Of a stretch of 64,000 nucleotides of DNA, positions 1 to 9,279 are shown in pieces. A program made the translations under genes and the position numbers. Source of the stretch: Lutibacter sp. (lineage in GTDB: Bacteria; Bacteroidota; Bacteroidia; Flavobacteriales; Flavobacteriaceae); assembly GCF_016342705.1 (NCBI RefSeq), contig NZ_JAEINV010000009.1, forward strand, positions 62,001 to 126,000, in the 5' to 3' direction. Under the pieces are notes generated by a model. It did no database searches, had not been told where the DNA came from, and worked only from the letters and a program-made list of their open reading frames with translations. Position 1 is the stretch's first letter. The number at the start of each line of letters is the position of its first letter.

Positions 1-1988
1 GAATTCCAATTGCTTATATGAATGAAGGAAGAAGCGAAGATTTTCAACAGCATTTTGCAGTAACTCACTTTTTTAATCCGCCACGTTATTTAAAATTATT
101 TGAAGTTGTTCCAGGTCCAAACTGCAAACAGGAAATTACCGACTTTTTAATGATGTATGGTGAAAAATTCTTGGGAAAAACATCGGTTTTAGCAAAAGAC
201 ACACCCGCTTTTATTGGAAATCGAGTTGGAATTTTTGGAATAATGAGTTTATTCCACCAAGTTAAAGAATTAGGTTTAACGGTTGAAGAAGTTGATAAAT
301 TAACTGGTCCAGTTATTGGTCGCCCTAAATCTGCAACTTTCAGAACTGTTGATGTTGTTGGATTAGATACATTAGTTCACGTTGCCAATGGTATTTATGA
401 AAATTGCCCAAATGATGAAGCTCACGAGCTTTTTAAATTGCCAACTTTCATTGATAAAATGATGGAAAATAAATGGCTGGGAAGTAAAACCAAACAAGGG
501 TTTTACAAAATGGTTGTTGAAGATGGTAAGAAAAATATACTTTCATTAGATTTAGACACATTAGAATATCGCCCGAATAAAAGAGCCAAATTTGCTACTT
601 TAGAAATGACTAAAACCATTGATAAGGTTATTGATCGTTTTAAAGTTTTAATAAAAGGAAAAGATAAAGCTGGAGAATTTTATAGAAAGAATTTTACTGC
701 TATGTTTGGCTATGTACAAAATAGAATCCCTGAAATATCAGATGAATTATATAGATTAGATGATGCTATGAAAGCTGGTTTTGGTTGGGAACACGGTCCT
801 TTCCAAATTTGGGATGCAATAGGCGTTGAAAAAGGAATAGAATTAATGCAGGCTGAAAATATTCCTATTGCTACTTGGGTAACAGAAATGATTGCTAGTG
901 GAAATAAATCTTTTTATTCTGTAAAAGATGGAGCTAAATATTTTTATGATATTCCATCAAAAAAACAAGAAAAAATTCCCGGTCAAGATAGTTTTATCAT
1001 TCTTGATAATATACGTGAAGCTAAAACAATCTGGTCTAATGCAGGAGCTTCTATTCAACATTTAGGTAATGGAGTTTTAAATGTAGAATTCCAATCTAAA
1101 ATGAACACTTTAGGTGGCGAAGTTTTACAGGCTATTAATAAAGGAATTGATTTAGCTGAGACAGAATATGATGCAGTTATCATTGGAAATCAAGCTGCCA
1201 ACTTCTCTGTTGGAGCCAATTTAGCAATGGCATTTATGATGGCTGTTGAACAAGAATATGACGAGCTTAATTTCTCAGTAAAATATTTTCAAGATACGGT
1301 AATGCGATTGCGTTATTCATCTTGCCCAACAATTATTGTTCCTCATGGTTATACATTTGGTGGTGCTTGTGAAATGAGTATGCATGCAGATAAAGTAATT
1401 GCTGCTGCTGAAACCTATATTGGTTTAGTTGAATTTGGTGTTGGAATTATTCCTGGTGGAGCTGGTTCAAAAGAAATGGCTTTAAGAGCTTCCGAAGGTT
1501 TATTAAAAGATGACGTCAAGTTAAATAAATTGAGAGATTATTTTATCAATGTAGCAATGGCCAAAGTTGCAACTTCTGCACACGAAGCTTACGATTTAGG
1601 ATTCTTTAAGGAACATAAAGATATTGTAGTTGTTAATAAAGACAGACAAATTGCCACAGCAAAACGTCACGCTATTCAAATGTTAGAAGATGGATATACA
1701 CAACCAACTCCTAAAAAAGTTTTAGTGTATGGTCAACAAGCTTTAGGAATGTTTTTAGTTGGAACTGATAGTTTACAAAAAGGGCATTATGCATCAGAAC
1801 ACGATAAAAAAATTGCTAATAAATTAGGTTATGTAATGGCGGGTGGAGATTTATCTGAACCTACTTACGTATCAGAACAATACCTATTAGATATTGAACG
1901 TGAAGCCTTTATGAGTTTAATGACCGAAAGAAAAACGTTAGAACGTATTGAGCATATGTTAAAAACTGGTAAACCTTTAAGAAACTAA
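1..1988 (+). CDS. 3-hydroxyacyl-CoA dehydrogenase / enoyl-CoA hydratase fusion, 5' truncated by the window edge
   Basis: Bifunctional beta-oxidation enzyme: hydrates trans-2-enoyl-CoA and oxidises the L-3-hydroxyacyl-CoA with NAD. The reading frame is open to the first base, so the true start lies upstream; about 660 residues are visible of a family usually near 800, and the missing part is the N-terminal Rossmann half. Visible order is the end of the NAD-binding domain (FFNPPRYLKLFEVVP), the hydroxyacyl-CoA dehydrogenase C-terminal domains (DTPAFIGNRVG), then a crotonase domain in the last 300 residues (PHGYTFGGACEMSMHAD). Dehydrogenase-before-hydratase is the FadN-type order, opposite to E. 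coli FadB. Thiolase starts 4 bases after its stop, so the two are surely cotranscribed. Confidence 0.93.
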   Translation, partial: IPIAYMNEGRSEDFQQHFAVTHFFNPPRYLKLFEVVPGPNCKQEITDFLMMYGEKFLGKTSVLAKDTPAFIGNRVGIFGIMSLFHQVKELGLTVEEVDKLTGPVIGRPKSATFRTVDVVGLDTLVHVANGIYENCPNDEAHELFKLPTFIDKMMENKWLGSKTKQGFYKMVVEDGKKNILSLDLDTLEYRPNKRAKFATLEMTKTIDKVIDRFKVLIKGKDKAGEFYRKNFTAMFGYVQNRIPEISDELYRLDDAMKAGFGWEHGPFQIWDAIGVEKGIELMQAENIPIATWVTEMIASGNKSFYSVKDGAKYFYDIPSKKQEKIPGQDSFIILDNIREAKTIWSNAGASIQHLGNGVLNVEFQSKMNTLGGEVLQAINKGIDLAETEYDAVIIGNQAANFSVGANLAMAFMMAVEQEYDELNFSVKYFQDTVMRLRYSSCPTIIVPHGYTFGGACEMSMHADKVIAAAETYIGLVEFGVGIIPGGAGSKEMALRASEGLLKDDVKLNKLRDYFINVAMAKVATSAHEAYDLGFFKEHKDIVVVNKDRQIATAKRHAIQMLEDGYTQPTPKKVLVYGQQALGMFLVGTDSLQKGHYASEHDKKIANKLGYVMAGGDLSEPTYVSEQYLLDIEREAFMSLMTERKTLERIEHMLKTGKPLRN

Positions 1989-1992
1989 AAAA

Positions 1993-3177
1993 ATGAAAAC
2001 AGCATATATAGTACAAGGATATAGAACAGCGGTTGGGAAAGCTCCAAAAGGAGTATTTAGGTTTAAAAGACCCGATGAATTAGCTGCGGAAACAATTGAA
2101 CATTTATTAAAAGATTTTCCTCAATTAGACAAACACAGAATTGACGACGTAATTGTAGGAAATGCAATGCCAGAAGCTGAGCAAGGTTTAAATATGGGAC
2201 GTTTAATTTCGTTAATGGGATTAAAAATTGATGATGTTCCAGGAATGACTGTAAACAGATATTGCGCATCAGGGTTAGAAACTGTAAGTATCGCCGTTGC
2301 TAAAATTCAATCTGGAATGGCAGATTGCATAATTGCAGGTGGTGTTGAAAGTATGAGTTATATTCCAATGGGCGGATATCGTCCAGTTCCTAATTATAAA
2401 TCTGCTAAAGAAGGGCATGAAGATTATTATTGGGGAATGGGATTAACAGCTGAAGCCGTTGCAAAACAATTTAAAGTTTCACGTGAAGATCAAGATGAGT
2501 TTTCTTTTAAATCTCATATGAAAGCTTTAAATGCACAAGCCGAAGGAAAATTTAATGATGATATTGTTCCAATTTCTGTTGAAAATATTTTCTTAGATGA
2601 AAACGGAAAAAAACAAACTAAAAATTACACAGTTTCTGAAGATGAAGGCCCACGTAAAGGAACTTCAATAGAAGCTTTAGCTAAACTTCGCCCAGTGTTT
2701 GCTTTAGATGGAAGTGTAACTGCAGGTAACTCTTCTCAAATGAGTGACGGAGCTGCATTTTTATTGGTTATGAGTGAAGAAATGGTGAAGGAATTAAATA
2801 TTGAGCCAATTGCTCGTATGGTTTCTTTTGCTGCTGTTGGTGTTGAGCCACGTATTATGGGAATTGGCCCTGTTAAAGCAATTCCAAAAGCATTAAAGCA
2901 AGCCAATATTACCTTAAATGATATTAATTTAATTGAATTAAATGAAGCTTTTGCATCACAATCATTGGCCGTAATGAGAGAGCTAAACATCAATCAAGAT
3001 ATTGTAAATGTGAATGGTGGAGCAATTGCTTTAGGACATCCACTTGGCTGTACAGGAGCAAAACTTTCCGTACAATTATTTAATGAAATGCGTCGTAGAA
3101 AAAACAAATACGGCATTGTAACTATGTGTGTTGGAACCGGACAAGGTGCTGCAGGCGTTTTCGAATTATTAAAATAA
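1993..3177 (+). CDS. fadA: acetyl-CoA C-acyltransferase (3-ketoacyl-CoA thiolase)
   Basis: Thiolase that cleaves 3-ketoacyl-CoA with CoA to release acetyl-CoA, the last step of beta-oxidation. At 394 residues it is full length. The acyl-accepting cysteine is C91 in NRYCASGLETV, the catalytic histidine H349 lies in GGAIALGHPLGCTGA, and the second cysteine C379 lies in MCVGTGQGAAG. It sits directly between the hydratase/dehydrogenase and the acyl-CoA dehydrogenase, 4 and 28 bases away, forming a complete fatty-acid degradation operon. The degradative role over acetoacetyl-CoA synthesis is inferred from this context. Confidence 0.95.
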   Translation: MKTAYIVQGYRTAVGKAPKGVFRFKRPDELAAETIEHLLKDFPQLDKHRIDDVIVGNAMPEAEQGLNMGRLISLMGLKIDDVPGMTVNRYCASGLETVSIAVAKIQSGMADCIIAGGVESMSYIPMGGYRPVPNYKSAKEGHEDYYWGMGLTAEAVAKQFKVSREDQDEFSFKSHMKALNAQAEGKFNDDIVPISVENIFLDENGKKQTKNYTVSEDEGPRKGTSIEALAKLRPVFALDGSVTAGNSSQMSDGAAFLLVMSEEMVKELNIEPIARMVSFAAVGVEPRIMGIGPVKAIPKALKQANITLNDINLIELNEAFASQSLAVMRELNINQDIVNVNGGAIALGHPLGCTGAKLSVQLFNEMRRRKNKYGIVTMCVGTGQGAAGVFELLK

Positions 3178-3205
3178 AATACTAAAATCTAAACCTATCT
3201 ATATA

Positions 3206-4999
3206 ATGGCAACAATTAAAGGAGGAGAATTCCTAATTAAAGAAATTAAAGCAGAAGACATATTTGTATCGGAAGAATTTAATGAAGAACAAAAAATGAT
3301 GAAAGAAGCGGTTATTGAATTTATAGACCGTGAAGTTTGGCCTCTTAAAGAACGATTTGAAAACAAAGATTATGCACTTACTGAAGAGGTAATGCGTAAA
3401 GCAGGAGAAATGGGCTTTTTAGGTGTTTCAATTCCAGAAGAATATGGTGGAATTGGGATGGGATTTGTTTCAACAATGTTAGTAACTGATTATATTTCAT
3501 CTGCAACAGGATCTTTGGCAACAGCTTTTGGAGCTCATACTGGAATTGGAACTATGCCAATATTTTTATATGGAACAGAAGAACAAAAACAAAAATATTT
3601 GCCATTATTAACATCAGGTCAAAAATTTGGTGCGTATTGTTTAACTGAACCAGGTGCAGGAAGTGATGCCAATTCAGGAAAAACTACTGCTGAATTAACT
3701 GCAGATGGTAAACATTATAAAATTAACGGTCAAAAAATGTGGATTTCAAACGCAGGTTTTGCTGAAATCTTTATTGTTTTTGCACGTATAGAAGATGATA
3801 AAAACATTACTGCTTTTATCATGGATTTTGATAAAAATAATCCAAACGGTGTAACTTTAGGTGAAGAAGAAAAAAAATTAGGAATTACCTCTTCATCAAC
3901 ACGTCAGGTCTTTTTTAATGATACAATTCTACCTATTGAAAATATGCTTTCTGAAAGAGGAAAAGGATTTAAAATTGCCATGAACTCTTTAAATGTAGGT
4001 CGTATAAAGTTAGGCGTTGCTTGTTTAGATGCTAGTAGAAGAATTATTACAGAGTCCGTAAATTACGGAAATGAACGCAAGCAATTTCAAACCGCAATTT
4101 CTAATTTTGGCGCAATTCAAAAGAAATATGCAGATATGAGTGCTAAAACTTTCACTTTAGATGCTGGTTGCTACAGAGCTGCAAAGAATATTCAAAATAT
4201 GATTGATGCGTTATTGGCAGATGGAAAATCACATCAAGATGCAGAATTAGCTGCGTTTCAGGAATATGCCATTGAATGTGCTATTTTAAAAGTATATGGA
4301 TCAGAAGTTTCACAGTTTGTTTCTGATGAAGGAATTCAAATTTTTGGAGGTATGGGATTCTCAAAAGACACACCTATGGAAAGTGCTTGGAGAGATGCTA
4401 GAATTACTAGAATTTACGAAGGAACCAATGAAATAAATAGACTTTTAACTGTGGGTATGTTGCTTAAAAAAGCAATGAAAGGAGAAATAGACTTATTAAC
4501 TCCTGCAATGGAAGTTGGAAATAGCCTACTCGGAATTCCTTCATTTGACACTCCAGATTATGCTGTTTTGTTTTCTGAAGAAAAAGAAATGATAGCCAAA
4601 TTAAAGAAAGCGTTTTTAATGATTTCTGGAAAAGCAGTTCAAACATATGGAATGGATTTAGAAAATCATCAACAACTAGTTTTAGCTGCTGCTGAAATTA
4701 TGATTGAAGTTTATATGGCAGAATCTGCTATTTTAAAAGCTGAAAAAGTTGCTAAATTTACATCGGAAACAGCTGCTGAATGTCAAATAGCTATGGCAAA
4801 ATTAAACTTATTTAATGCGGTTGAAAAATCTGCAACAATGGGAAGAGAAGCTATCGTTTATTTTTCAGAAGGAGATGAACAACGCATGTTGTTAATGGGA
4901 TTAAAACGATTTACAAAATACACTAACAATCCAAATGTTATTGCATTAAGAAAAACAATTGCAGCAAAGGTTATTGCTGAAAATAAATATTGTTTTTAA
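3206..4999 (+). CDS. acyl-CoA dehydrogenase family protein
   Basis: FAD-dependent acyl-CoA dehydrogenase catalysing the first desaturation of beta-oxidation and passing electrons to ETF. The 597 residues comprise the usual N-terminal helical, middle beta and C-terminal helical domains (LTEPGAGSDANS at the FAD-binding region; YEGTNEINRLL near the catalytic region), plus an extra C-terminal helical extension of about 170 residues, as in VLCAD-like bacterial enzymes. It is the last gene of the operon and is followed by a strong intrinsic terminator. Chain-length specificity cannot be read from the sequence. Confidence 0.93.
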   Translation: MATIKGGEFLIKEIKAEDIFVSEEFNEEQKMMKEAVIEFIDREVWPLKERFENKDYALTEEVMRKAGEMGFLGVSIPEEYGGIGMGFVSTMLVTDYISSATGSLATAFGAHTGIGTMPIFLYGTEEQKQKYLPLLTSGQKFGAYCLTEPGAGSDANSGKTTAELTADGKHYKINGQKMWISNAGFAEIFIVFARIEDDKNITAFIMDFDKNNPNGVTLGEEEKKLGITSSSTRQVFFNDTILPIENMLSERGKGFKIAMNSLNVGRIKLGVACLDASRRIITESVNYGNERKQFQTAISNFGAIQKKYADMSAKTFTLDAGCYRAAKNIQNMIDALLADGKSHQDAELAAFQEYAIECAILKVYGSEVSQFVSDEGIQIFGGMGFSKDTPMESAWRDARITRIYEGTNEINRLLTVGMLLKKAMKGEIDLLTPAMEVGNSLLGIPSFDTPDYAVLFSEEKEMIAKLKKAFLMISGKAVQTYGMDLENHQQLVLAAAEIMIEVYMAESAILKAEKVAKFTSETAAECQIAMAKLNLFNAVEKSATMGREAIVYFSEGDEQRMLLMGLKRFTKYTNNPNVIALRKTIAAKVIAENKYCF

Positions 5000-5032
5000 A
5001 TAATTTCAAATTCAATCAATTTAATTAATAGT

Positions 5033-5070
5033 AAAAGCTGTAACAAAAAAAGTTACAGCTTTTCTTTTTT
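5033..5070 (+). terminator. intrinsic terminator of the beta-oxidation operon
   Basis: A 12-bp perfect stem (AAAAGCTGTAAC, loop of seven A, GTTACAGCTTTT) runs into TTTCTTTTTT. It starts 33 bases after the acyl-CoA dehydrogenase stop codon. Confidence 0.88.
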
Positions 5071-5152
5071 ACTTCATTTTTTTTGTAACTTTATACTATC
5101 ATCCAATCAAACTTATGGCCCCTTTCTTTCATTAATTTAAAATTCTTCAATT

Positions 5153-5560
5153 ATGAAAAAAAACATTGGAATATGGATAGACTCTAAACAAGCCTTCATT
5201 ATTAAATTATCAAACGACAAGCACACTATTAAAACTATTGAATCTAATATTGAATTTAGAGAAAGAGTTGAGGGTGAATCTAAAAAATTTGGCCGATTTG
5301 GTGGACAATATATTACCTATGAAAAGAACAAAGAAAACAAACAGTTGCTTCAGACCAATGAATATATCAAAAAATTATTGAAAGAAATAAGTAATTGTGA
5401 TTCTTTTGTAATATTTGGGCCTTCAAAAATGAAAAAAATATTAAAAAAAGAAATCAAAAATAATATGTTGTTAGCACCAAAACTTTTAGGTGTTTTTAAA
5501 TCCGAACAATTAACTGAAAACCAAATGATTGCTTGGGTAAAAGATTATTATAAAATTTAA
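5153..5560 (+). CDS. small eRF1/Pelota-like domain protein, function unknown
   Basis: A soluble 135-residue protein with no signal peptide. Its opening (NIGIWIDSKQAFIIKL) resembles the short bacterial proteins with an eRF1/Pelota-like (baeRF-type) fold that begin with an IWID box. The centre carries FGRFGGQYITYEK and the C-terminal part alternates beta and alpha segments (SFVIFGPSKMKKIL). Real eRF1-type proteins act at the ribosome, but nothing here proves that. The gene stands alone, with its own terminator-bounded upstream region, and overlaps the convergent carrier gene by 4 bases. The family assignment is by recall of the N-terminal pattern and is moderate. Confidence 0.6.
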   Translation: MKKNIGIWIDSKQAFIIKLSNDKHTIKTIESNIEFRERVEGESKKFGRFGGQYITYEKNKENKQLLQTNEYIKKLLKEISNCDSFVIFGPSKMKKILKKEIKNNMLLAPKLLGVFKSEQLTENQMIAWVKDYYKI

Positions 5561-7053
5561 AATAATAATCCTCCCCATAAAATTATAAACGCTAAAACAC
5601 CTAAAATTACCAACAATGGCCAAATAAATTTTAGCCAAATATTGTAATTTACATTTACCATTGCTAAAGATGGTAATATTAAACCTGTTGGGGTTATAAA
5701 ACTCATTAATCCCATCCCGAATAAATACGTGTTTACAATTTCTTCTGGAGGAACTCCAACAACTGGCGCTAAAGAACTCATAATAGGCATTGTAACAACT
5801 GCTAAACCTGAGGATGATGAAATAAATAAGGTTAAAACAAAAAATACCAACATTAAAATTGGTAAAAATATTGTTGGTGGCATTCCATCTACTAAATTGG
5901 TTGCATAAAATAATATTGTATCTGAAATTTGACCTTCATTTAGCACAAAAGTTACACCTCTGGCAATACCTATAATAAATGATACACCTAATAAATCTTT
6001 TGCTCCGTTTATAAATTCTTTAATAAAATTTTGCTCTCCTATTCGTTGTAATATTGCAATTAAAATAGCTGCAACTAAAAATAAAGCTGTCATTTCCTGA
6101 AACCACCATCCTAATACGGAAACTCCATAAATCATTACTACAAAAGTTAATGCAAACAAACTCAGTAAACCTTTGGTTACAAAACTTAATTTTGATTTTG
6201 GAGATACCTCTAAATTTGAGGCAAAAGGATTTTCAAGTTTTGTGTTATATAATAATGATTTTGTAGGGTCTTTTTTAATTTTATTTGCATAGCGCATAAT
6301 ATACCAAATACAAACTGTTAAGCCCAAAGCTAACATTGCTAACCTACTATAAATACCAACTGTCCAATTTACACCAGCAGCATCTGACGCAATAATTGTT
6401 GAAAACGGGTTCACAGTTGAAGCCATTGTTCCAATTGCTGAACCTATATAAATAACCGCAACAGGGACTATGAGATCGTAACCCGCAGCTAAAAAAACTG
6501 GAACCAATATTGGATAAAAAGCCAATGTTTCTTCTGCCAAACCAAAGGTGGTTCCACCAACAGCAATTAATGTTGTTACTATTATAATTAAAATACTTTC
6601 TCTTCCTTTTAATCTATGAGCTAAAAAACCAACACCATCATTAAAAGCTCCAGTACTATTAAATACTCCAATAAAACCACCAATAATTAAAACAAATAAA
6701 ATAATATCAATTGCTTCATAAATTCCTTTAATTGGAGCAAACAAAATTTCAAAAAAACCTTGAGGTTTAGCTTCCACATTTTTATAAGTTCCGGGAATTG
6801 AAATTGGTTTTTTAATTTTTCCTTCCTTAAATTTATCTAAAGAAATAACAATCTTATTTTCATCTAATAATTTTTGTGTAGCCGTAAATCGTTCCTGATT
6901 TTCAAATGAGCTAATTATAAATTCATTTGATGATTTTTCATACAATAATGTACTGTATTTTCCTGCCGGAAGTAACCACGTAGCAACAGCGCTTAATATA
7001 ATTGCTATTATTAAAACAGAATATGGTGAAGGGAATTTTATAGCTATTTTCAT
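5557..7053 (-). CDS. YfcC/DcuC-family membrane carrier
   Basis: Integral membrane protein of the YfcC / C4-dicarboxylate anaerobic carrier superfamily. About a dozen hydrophobic segments are visible, with the family N-terminal helix (FPSPYSVLIIAIILSAVATWLLPAG), a polar periplasmic region near residues 35-90, and the conserved GTTFGLAEETLAFYPILVPV and STVNPFSTIIAS re-entrant stretches. I start at the ATG at 7053; the longer frame opens with TTG at 7074 and adds only seven residues (MCHIFFN) not typical of the family. The substrate is unknown: homologues are annotated as basic amino acid or dicarboxylate carriers. Confidence 0.88.
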   Translation of the reverse strand: MKIAIKFPSPYSVLIIAIILSAVATWLLPAGKYSTLLYEKSSNEFIISSFENQERFTATQKLLDENKIVISLDKFKEGKIKKPISIPGTYKNVEAKPQGFFEILFAPIKGIYEAIDIILFVLIIGGFIGVFNSTGAFNDGVGFLAHRLKGRESILIIIVTTLIAVGGTTFGLAEETLAFYPILVPVFLAAGYDLIVPVAVIYIGSAIGTMASTVNPFSTIIASDAAGVNWTVGIYSRLAMLALGLTVCIWYIMRYANKIKKDPTKSLLYNTKLENPFASNLEVSPKSKLSFVTKGLLSLFALTFVVMIYGVSVLGWWFQEMTALFLVAAILIAILQRIGEQNFIKEFINGAKDLLGVSFIIGIARGVTFVLNEGQISDTILFYATNLVDGMPPTIFLPILMLVFFVLTLFISSSSGLAVVTMPIMSSLAPVVGVPPEEIVNTYLFGMGLMSFITPTGLILPSLAMVNVNYNIWLKFIWPLLVILGVLAFIILWGGLLF

Positions 7054-7132
7054 ATTAAAAAAAATGTGGCACAAAAATAGCAGTAATTAAATTAATAGTA
7101 TATTTAACAACACTTTTTTTTAAATAATAATT

Positions 7133-7897
7133 ATGAATACAAAAATAATTTCAGGATTCCTTTTACTTTTTTTTAGCACAATAGGTTTTTCACAAAATTT
7201 AACATTTGATGAAATAAAAACGGCAAACGGCGTTTTAAAAATACAACCAATATTGCACGGAAGCCTTGTTTTAACATATAACAATAAAACAATTTATGTT
7301 GATCCGTATGGAGGTTTTAATGCCTACAAAAATTTAAAATCGCCTGATATTGTTTTAATTACAGATATTCATGGAGACCATTTAGATGAAAAAACATTGG
7401 ATTCTATAAATACTTCAAAAGCCATTTTTATTGCTCCTAAGGCAGTAGCCAATCAAATTTCAGCAAAATATAAATCTAACATCACAGTTTTAGAAAACGG
7501 ACAAGGAGTTCACCGTTTAGATTTTTTTATAAAAGCGATGCCAATGTATAATTTACCTGAAAACCCGCCAAGTAAAAAGCATCCGAAAGGAAGAGGAAAT
7601 GGTTATATTTTAACTATTGATAATTTACAAATTTACATTTCTGGAGATACAGAAGATATTCCTGAAATGAGAACTCTTCAAAATATTGATATTGCTTTTA
7701 TTTGTATGAATTTGCCATATACAATGACCATTGAACAAGCTGCAAGTGCTGTTTTAGAGTTTCAACCTAAAATTGTATATCCATATCATTATAGAGGAAC
7801 AGAAGGTTTAAGTGATGTTGAAGCATTTAAAAATTTAGTAAATTCTAAAAACAACACTATTGATGTTCGATTAAGAGATTGGTATCCTAAAAATTAG
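7133..7897 (+). CDS. exported MBL-fold metallo-hydrolase (UlaG-like)
   Basis: 254 residues with a clear signal peptide (residues 1-21, ending IGFSQ). The metallo-beta-lactamase fold is shown by DPYGG, the metal-binding DIHGDHLD, YISGDTED and the late PYHYRG. The active-site box has the D-x-H-x-D-H pattern with Asp in place of the first His, as in the UlaG-like branch. It is predicted to act in the periplasm. The substrate is unknown. It overlaps the convergent DUF2851 gene by 4 bases. Confidence 0.85.
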   Translation: MNTKIISGFLLLFFSTIGFSQNLTFDEIKTANGVLKIQPILHGSLVLTYNNKTIYVDPYGGFNAYKNLKSPDIVLITDIHGDHLDEKTLDSINTSKAIFIAPKAVANQISAKYKSNITVLENGQGVHRLDFFIKAMPMYNLPENPPSKKHPKGRGNGYILTIDNLQIYISGDTEDIPEMRTLQNIDIAFICMNLPYTMTIEQAASAVLEFQPKIVYPYHYRGTEGLSDVEAFKNLVNSKNNTIDVRLRDWYPKN

Positions 7898-9165
7898 GAT
7901 TTCAACAGTTCTTTGCCAATTGCACATTGCAAGCATAATTGTTTACTACAATATTCATTTTTAAGTTGCAGTAATGCTTGAGTTTCAAAGGCATTATTAC
8001 TTTCAATTTTTAAATCTTCAAATTTTGAAATTATGGTATTGTTTTCAGGTTTTAGTTGTTCAATTATTGAAATTACCGAAGAATAATCTGTTGCTCCCAT
8101 ACTTTTTAAATACATAAATTTTAAAGGTATTACGGTATTAATTAGTAATAAATCAATAAATGATTTTGTGAGTTTTTTTGAACTTTTTTTAGATTCTTTC
8201 TGAAACGTATAATGCGTTTTCCAAAAATCGGAAGTTGAAACATTAAATACTTTGTAAAAATCCTCTAATTGTTCAATTTCAATAATTTCTGAAAAAATAT
8301 TTTGACTTTTATGATATAAAGAAGCAAGCTGCGACAATCTAATAGTAGGAAAATTATTTGGACGTAACCTAAAAAAATGAATTTCATTTTTTGAAATTGA
8401 AACTAATTTAAATTTCACTTTTAAATAATTATAGGAATTCTTCAACTGCTTAAAATATTCATTTTCAACAACTTCAAACAACATTCCGGCTTGTCCTAAC
8501 AATAAAGCTTCTACTTGTTGTTGGTTGTGTGCAACTTTCCTTAAAGTTGAAAAATCAAAAGATAAAGCCGTATTTAAAAATGCTTCAGCATTAATTTTTA
8601 ATCCAAAGTTTTTGGCTAATAACACAAATAAAGTAGCTTCCCAATTATTATTTGTTTTATTTAAAACTTCTTGAAAATAAGTAGCTTTTTGCTCCAAACG
8701 TTCAAAATACAAACGTTCAATCCAATTTTTAAGTGTAAAAGAATCAATTGTACTAATGGAGTTTTCACAATTAATCCAATGTTTCCTTTTATCAAAAAGT
8801 TCTTGATAATTCACTAACAATTCAGCCGAAACATAATTCTTTAATTCCAGTGTAGAAATTGGTTTGTTATCTTTTCTAAAAACATCAATATCATGAGTCC
8901 AAACAACGTGTAAAATTACCGAATCATAATTTTCATCTATTTCGTGTTGATGATGATACCAGTCCGATGAATTTAAATGAATTTCAACATTTCCAGCCCA
9001 AAGTTGACCGTTAATTTCAATTTTAGCATTTAAAAAATCAGGTCCAGCATTGAAATTTTCAATTCCTACAGAATTAATTTGAATAGGTTCACCAGAACAC
9101 GATTGTAAATTATTAAATGAAAACAATTTAAGTTTCCATATAAAATGAAGTAAATTTTCTTTCAT
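7894..9165 (-). CDS. DUF2851 family protein
   Basis: A soluble 423-residue protein of the Bacteroidota-restricted DUF2851 family. The N-terminal signature is clear: GIENFNAGPDFLNAKI, then AGNVEIHLNSSDWYHHQHE and SVILHVVWTHD. The C-terminus carries a cysteine cluster (CSKQLCLQCAIG) that could bind a metal. No experimentally known role comes to mind. It starts with ATG at 9165 and has no signal peptide. Neighbours do not suggest a pathway. Confidence 0.9.
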   Translation of the reverse strand: MKENLLHFIWKLKLFSFNNLQSCSGEPIQINSVGIENFNAGPDFLNAKIEINGQLWAGNVEIHLNSSDWYHHQHEIDENYDSVILHVVWTHDIDVFRKDNKPISTLELKNYVSAELLVNYQELFDKRKHWINCENSISTIDSFTLKNWIERLYFERLEQKATYFQEVLNKTNNNWEATLFVLLAKNFGLKINAEAFLNTALSFDFSTLRKVAHNQQQVEALLLGQAGMLFEVVENEYFKQLKNSYNYLKVKFKLVSISKNEIHFFRLRPNNFPTIRLSQLASLYHKSQNIFSEIIEIEQLEDFYKVFNVSTSDFWKTHYTFQKESKKSSKKLTKSFIDLLLINTVIPLKFMYLKSMGATDYSSVISIIEQLKPENNTIISKFEDLKIESNNAFETQALLQLKNEYCSKQLCLQCAIGKELLKS

Positions 9166-9252
9166 AGCATTTTAAAACGTATAAATATAAAAATTAACTC
9201 TCAAATTTAAAAATTGAATTCAAATGTTACCTAATTTTCAATAAATTTGGAG

Positions 9253-9260
9253 TAATTTTG
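9253..9260 (+). promoter_or_regulatory. candidate -7 promoter element (TAATTTTG)
   Basis: An exact match to the Bacteroidota -7 consensus TAnnTTTG, 19 bases before the nitroreductase ATG. No good TTG is seen at the -33 position, so confidence is modest. Confidence 0.4.
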
Positions 9261-9279
9261 TAGTATTAAATTATAGATA

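Noticed and set aside
7054-7074. TTG start of the YfcC-type carrier at 7074
   Set aside because: It adds seven non-homologous residues before an ATG that begins the conserved N-terminal helix.
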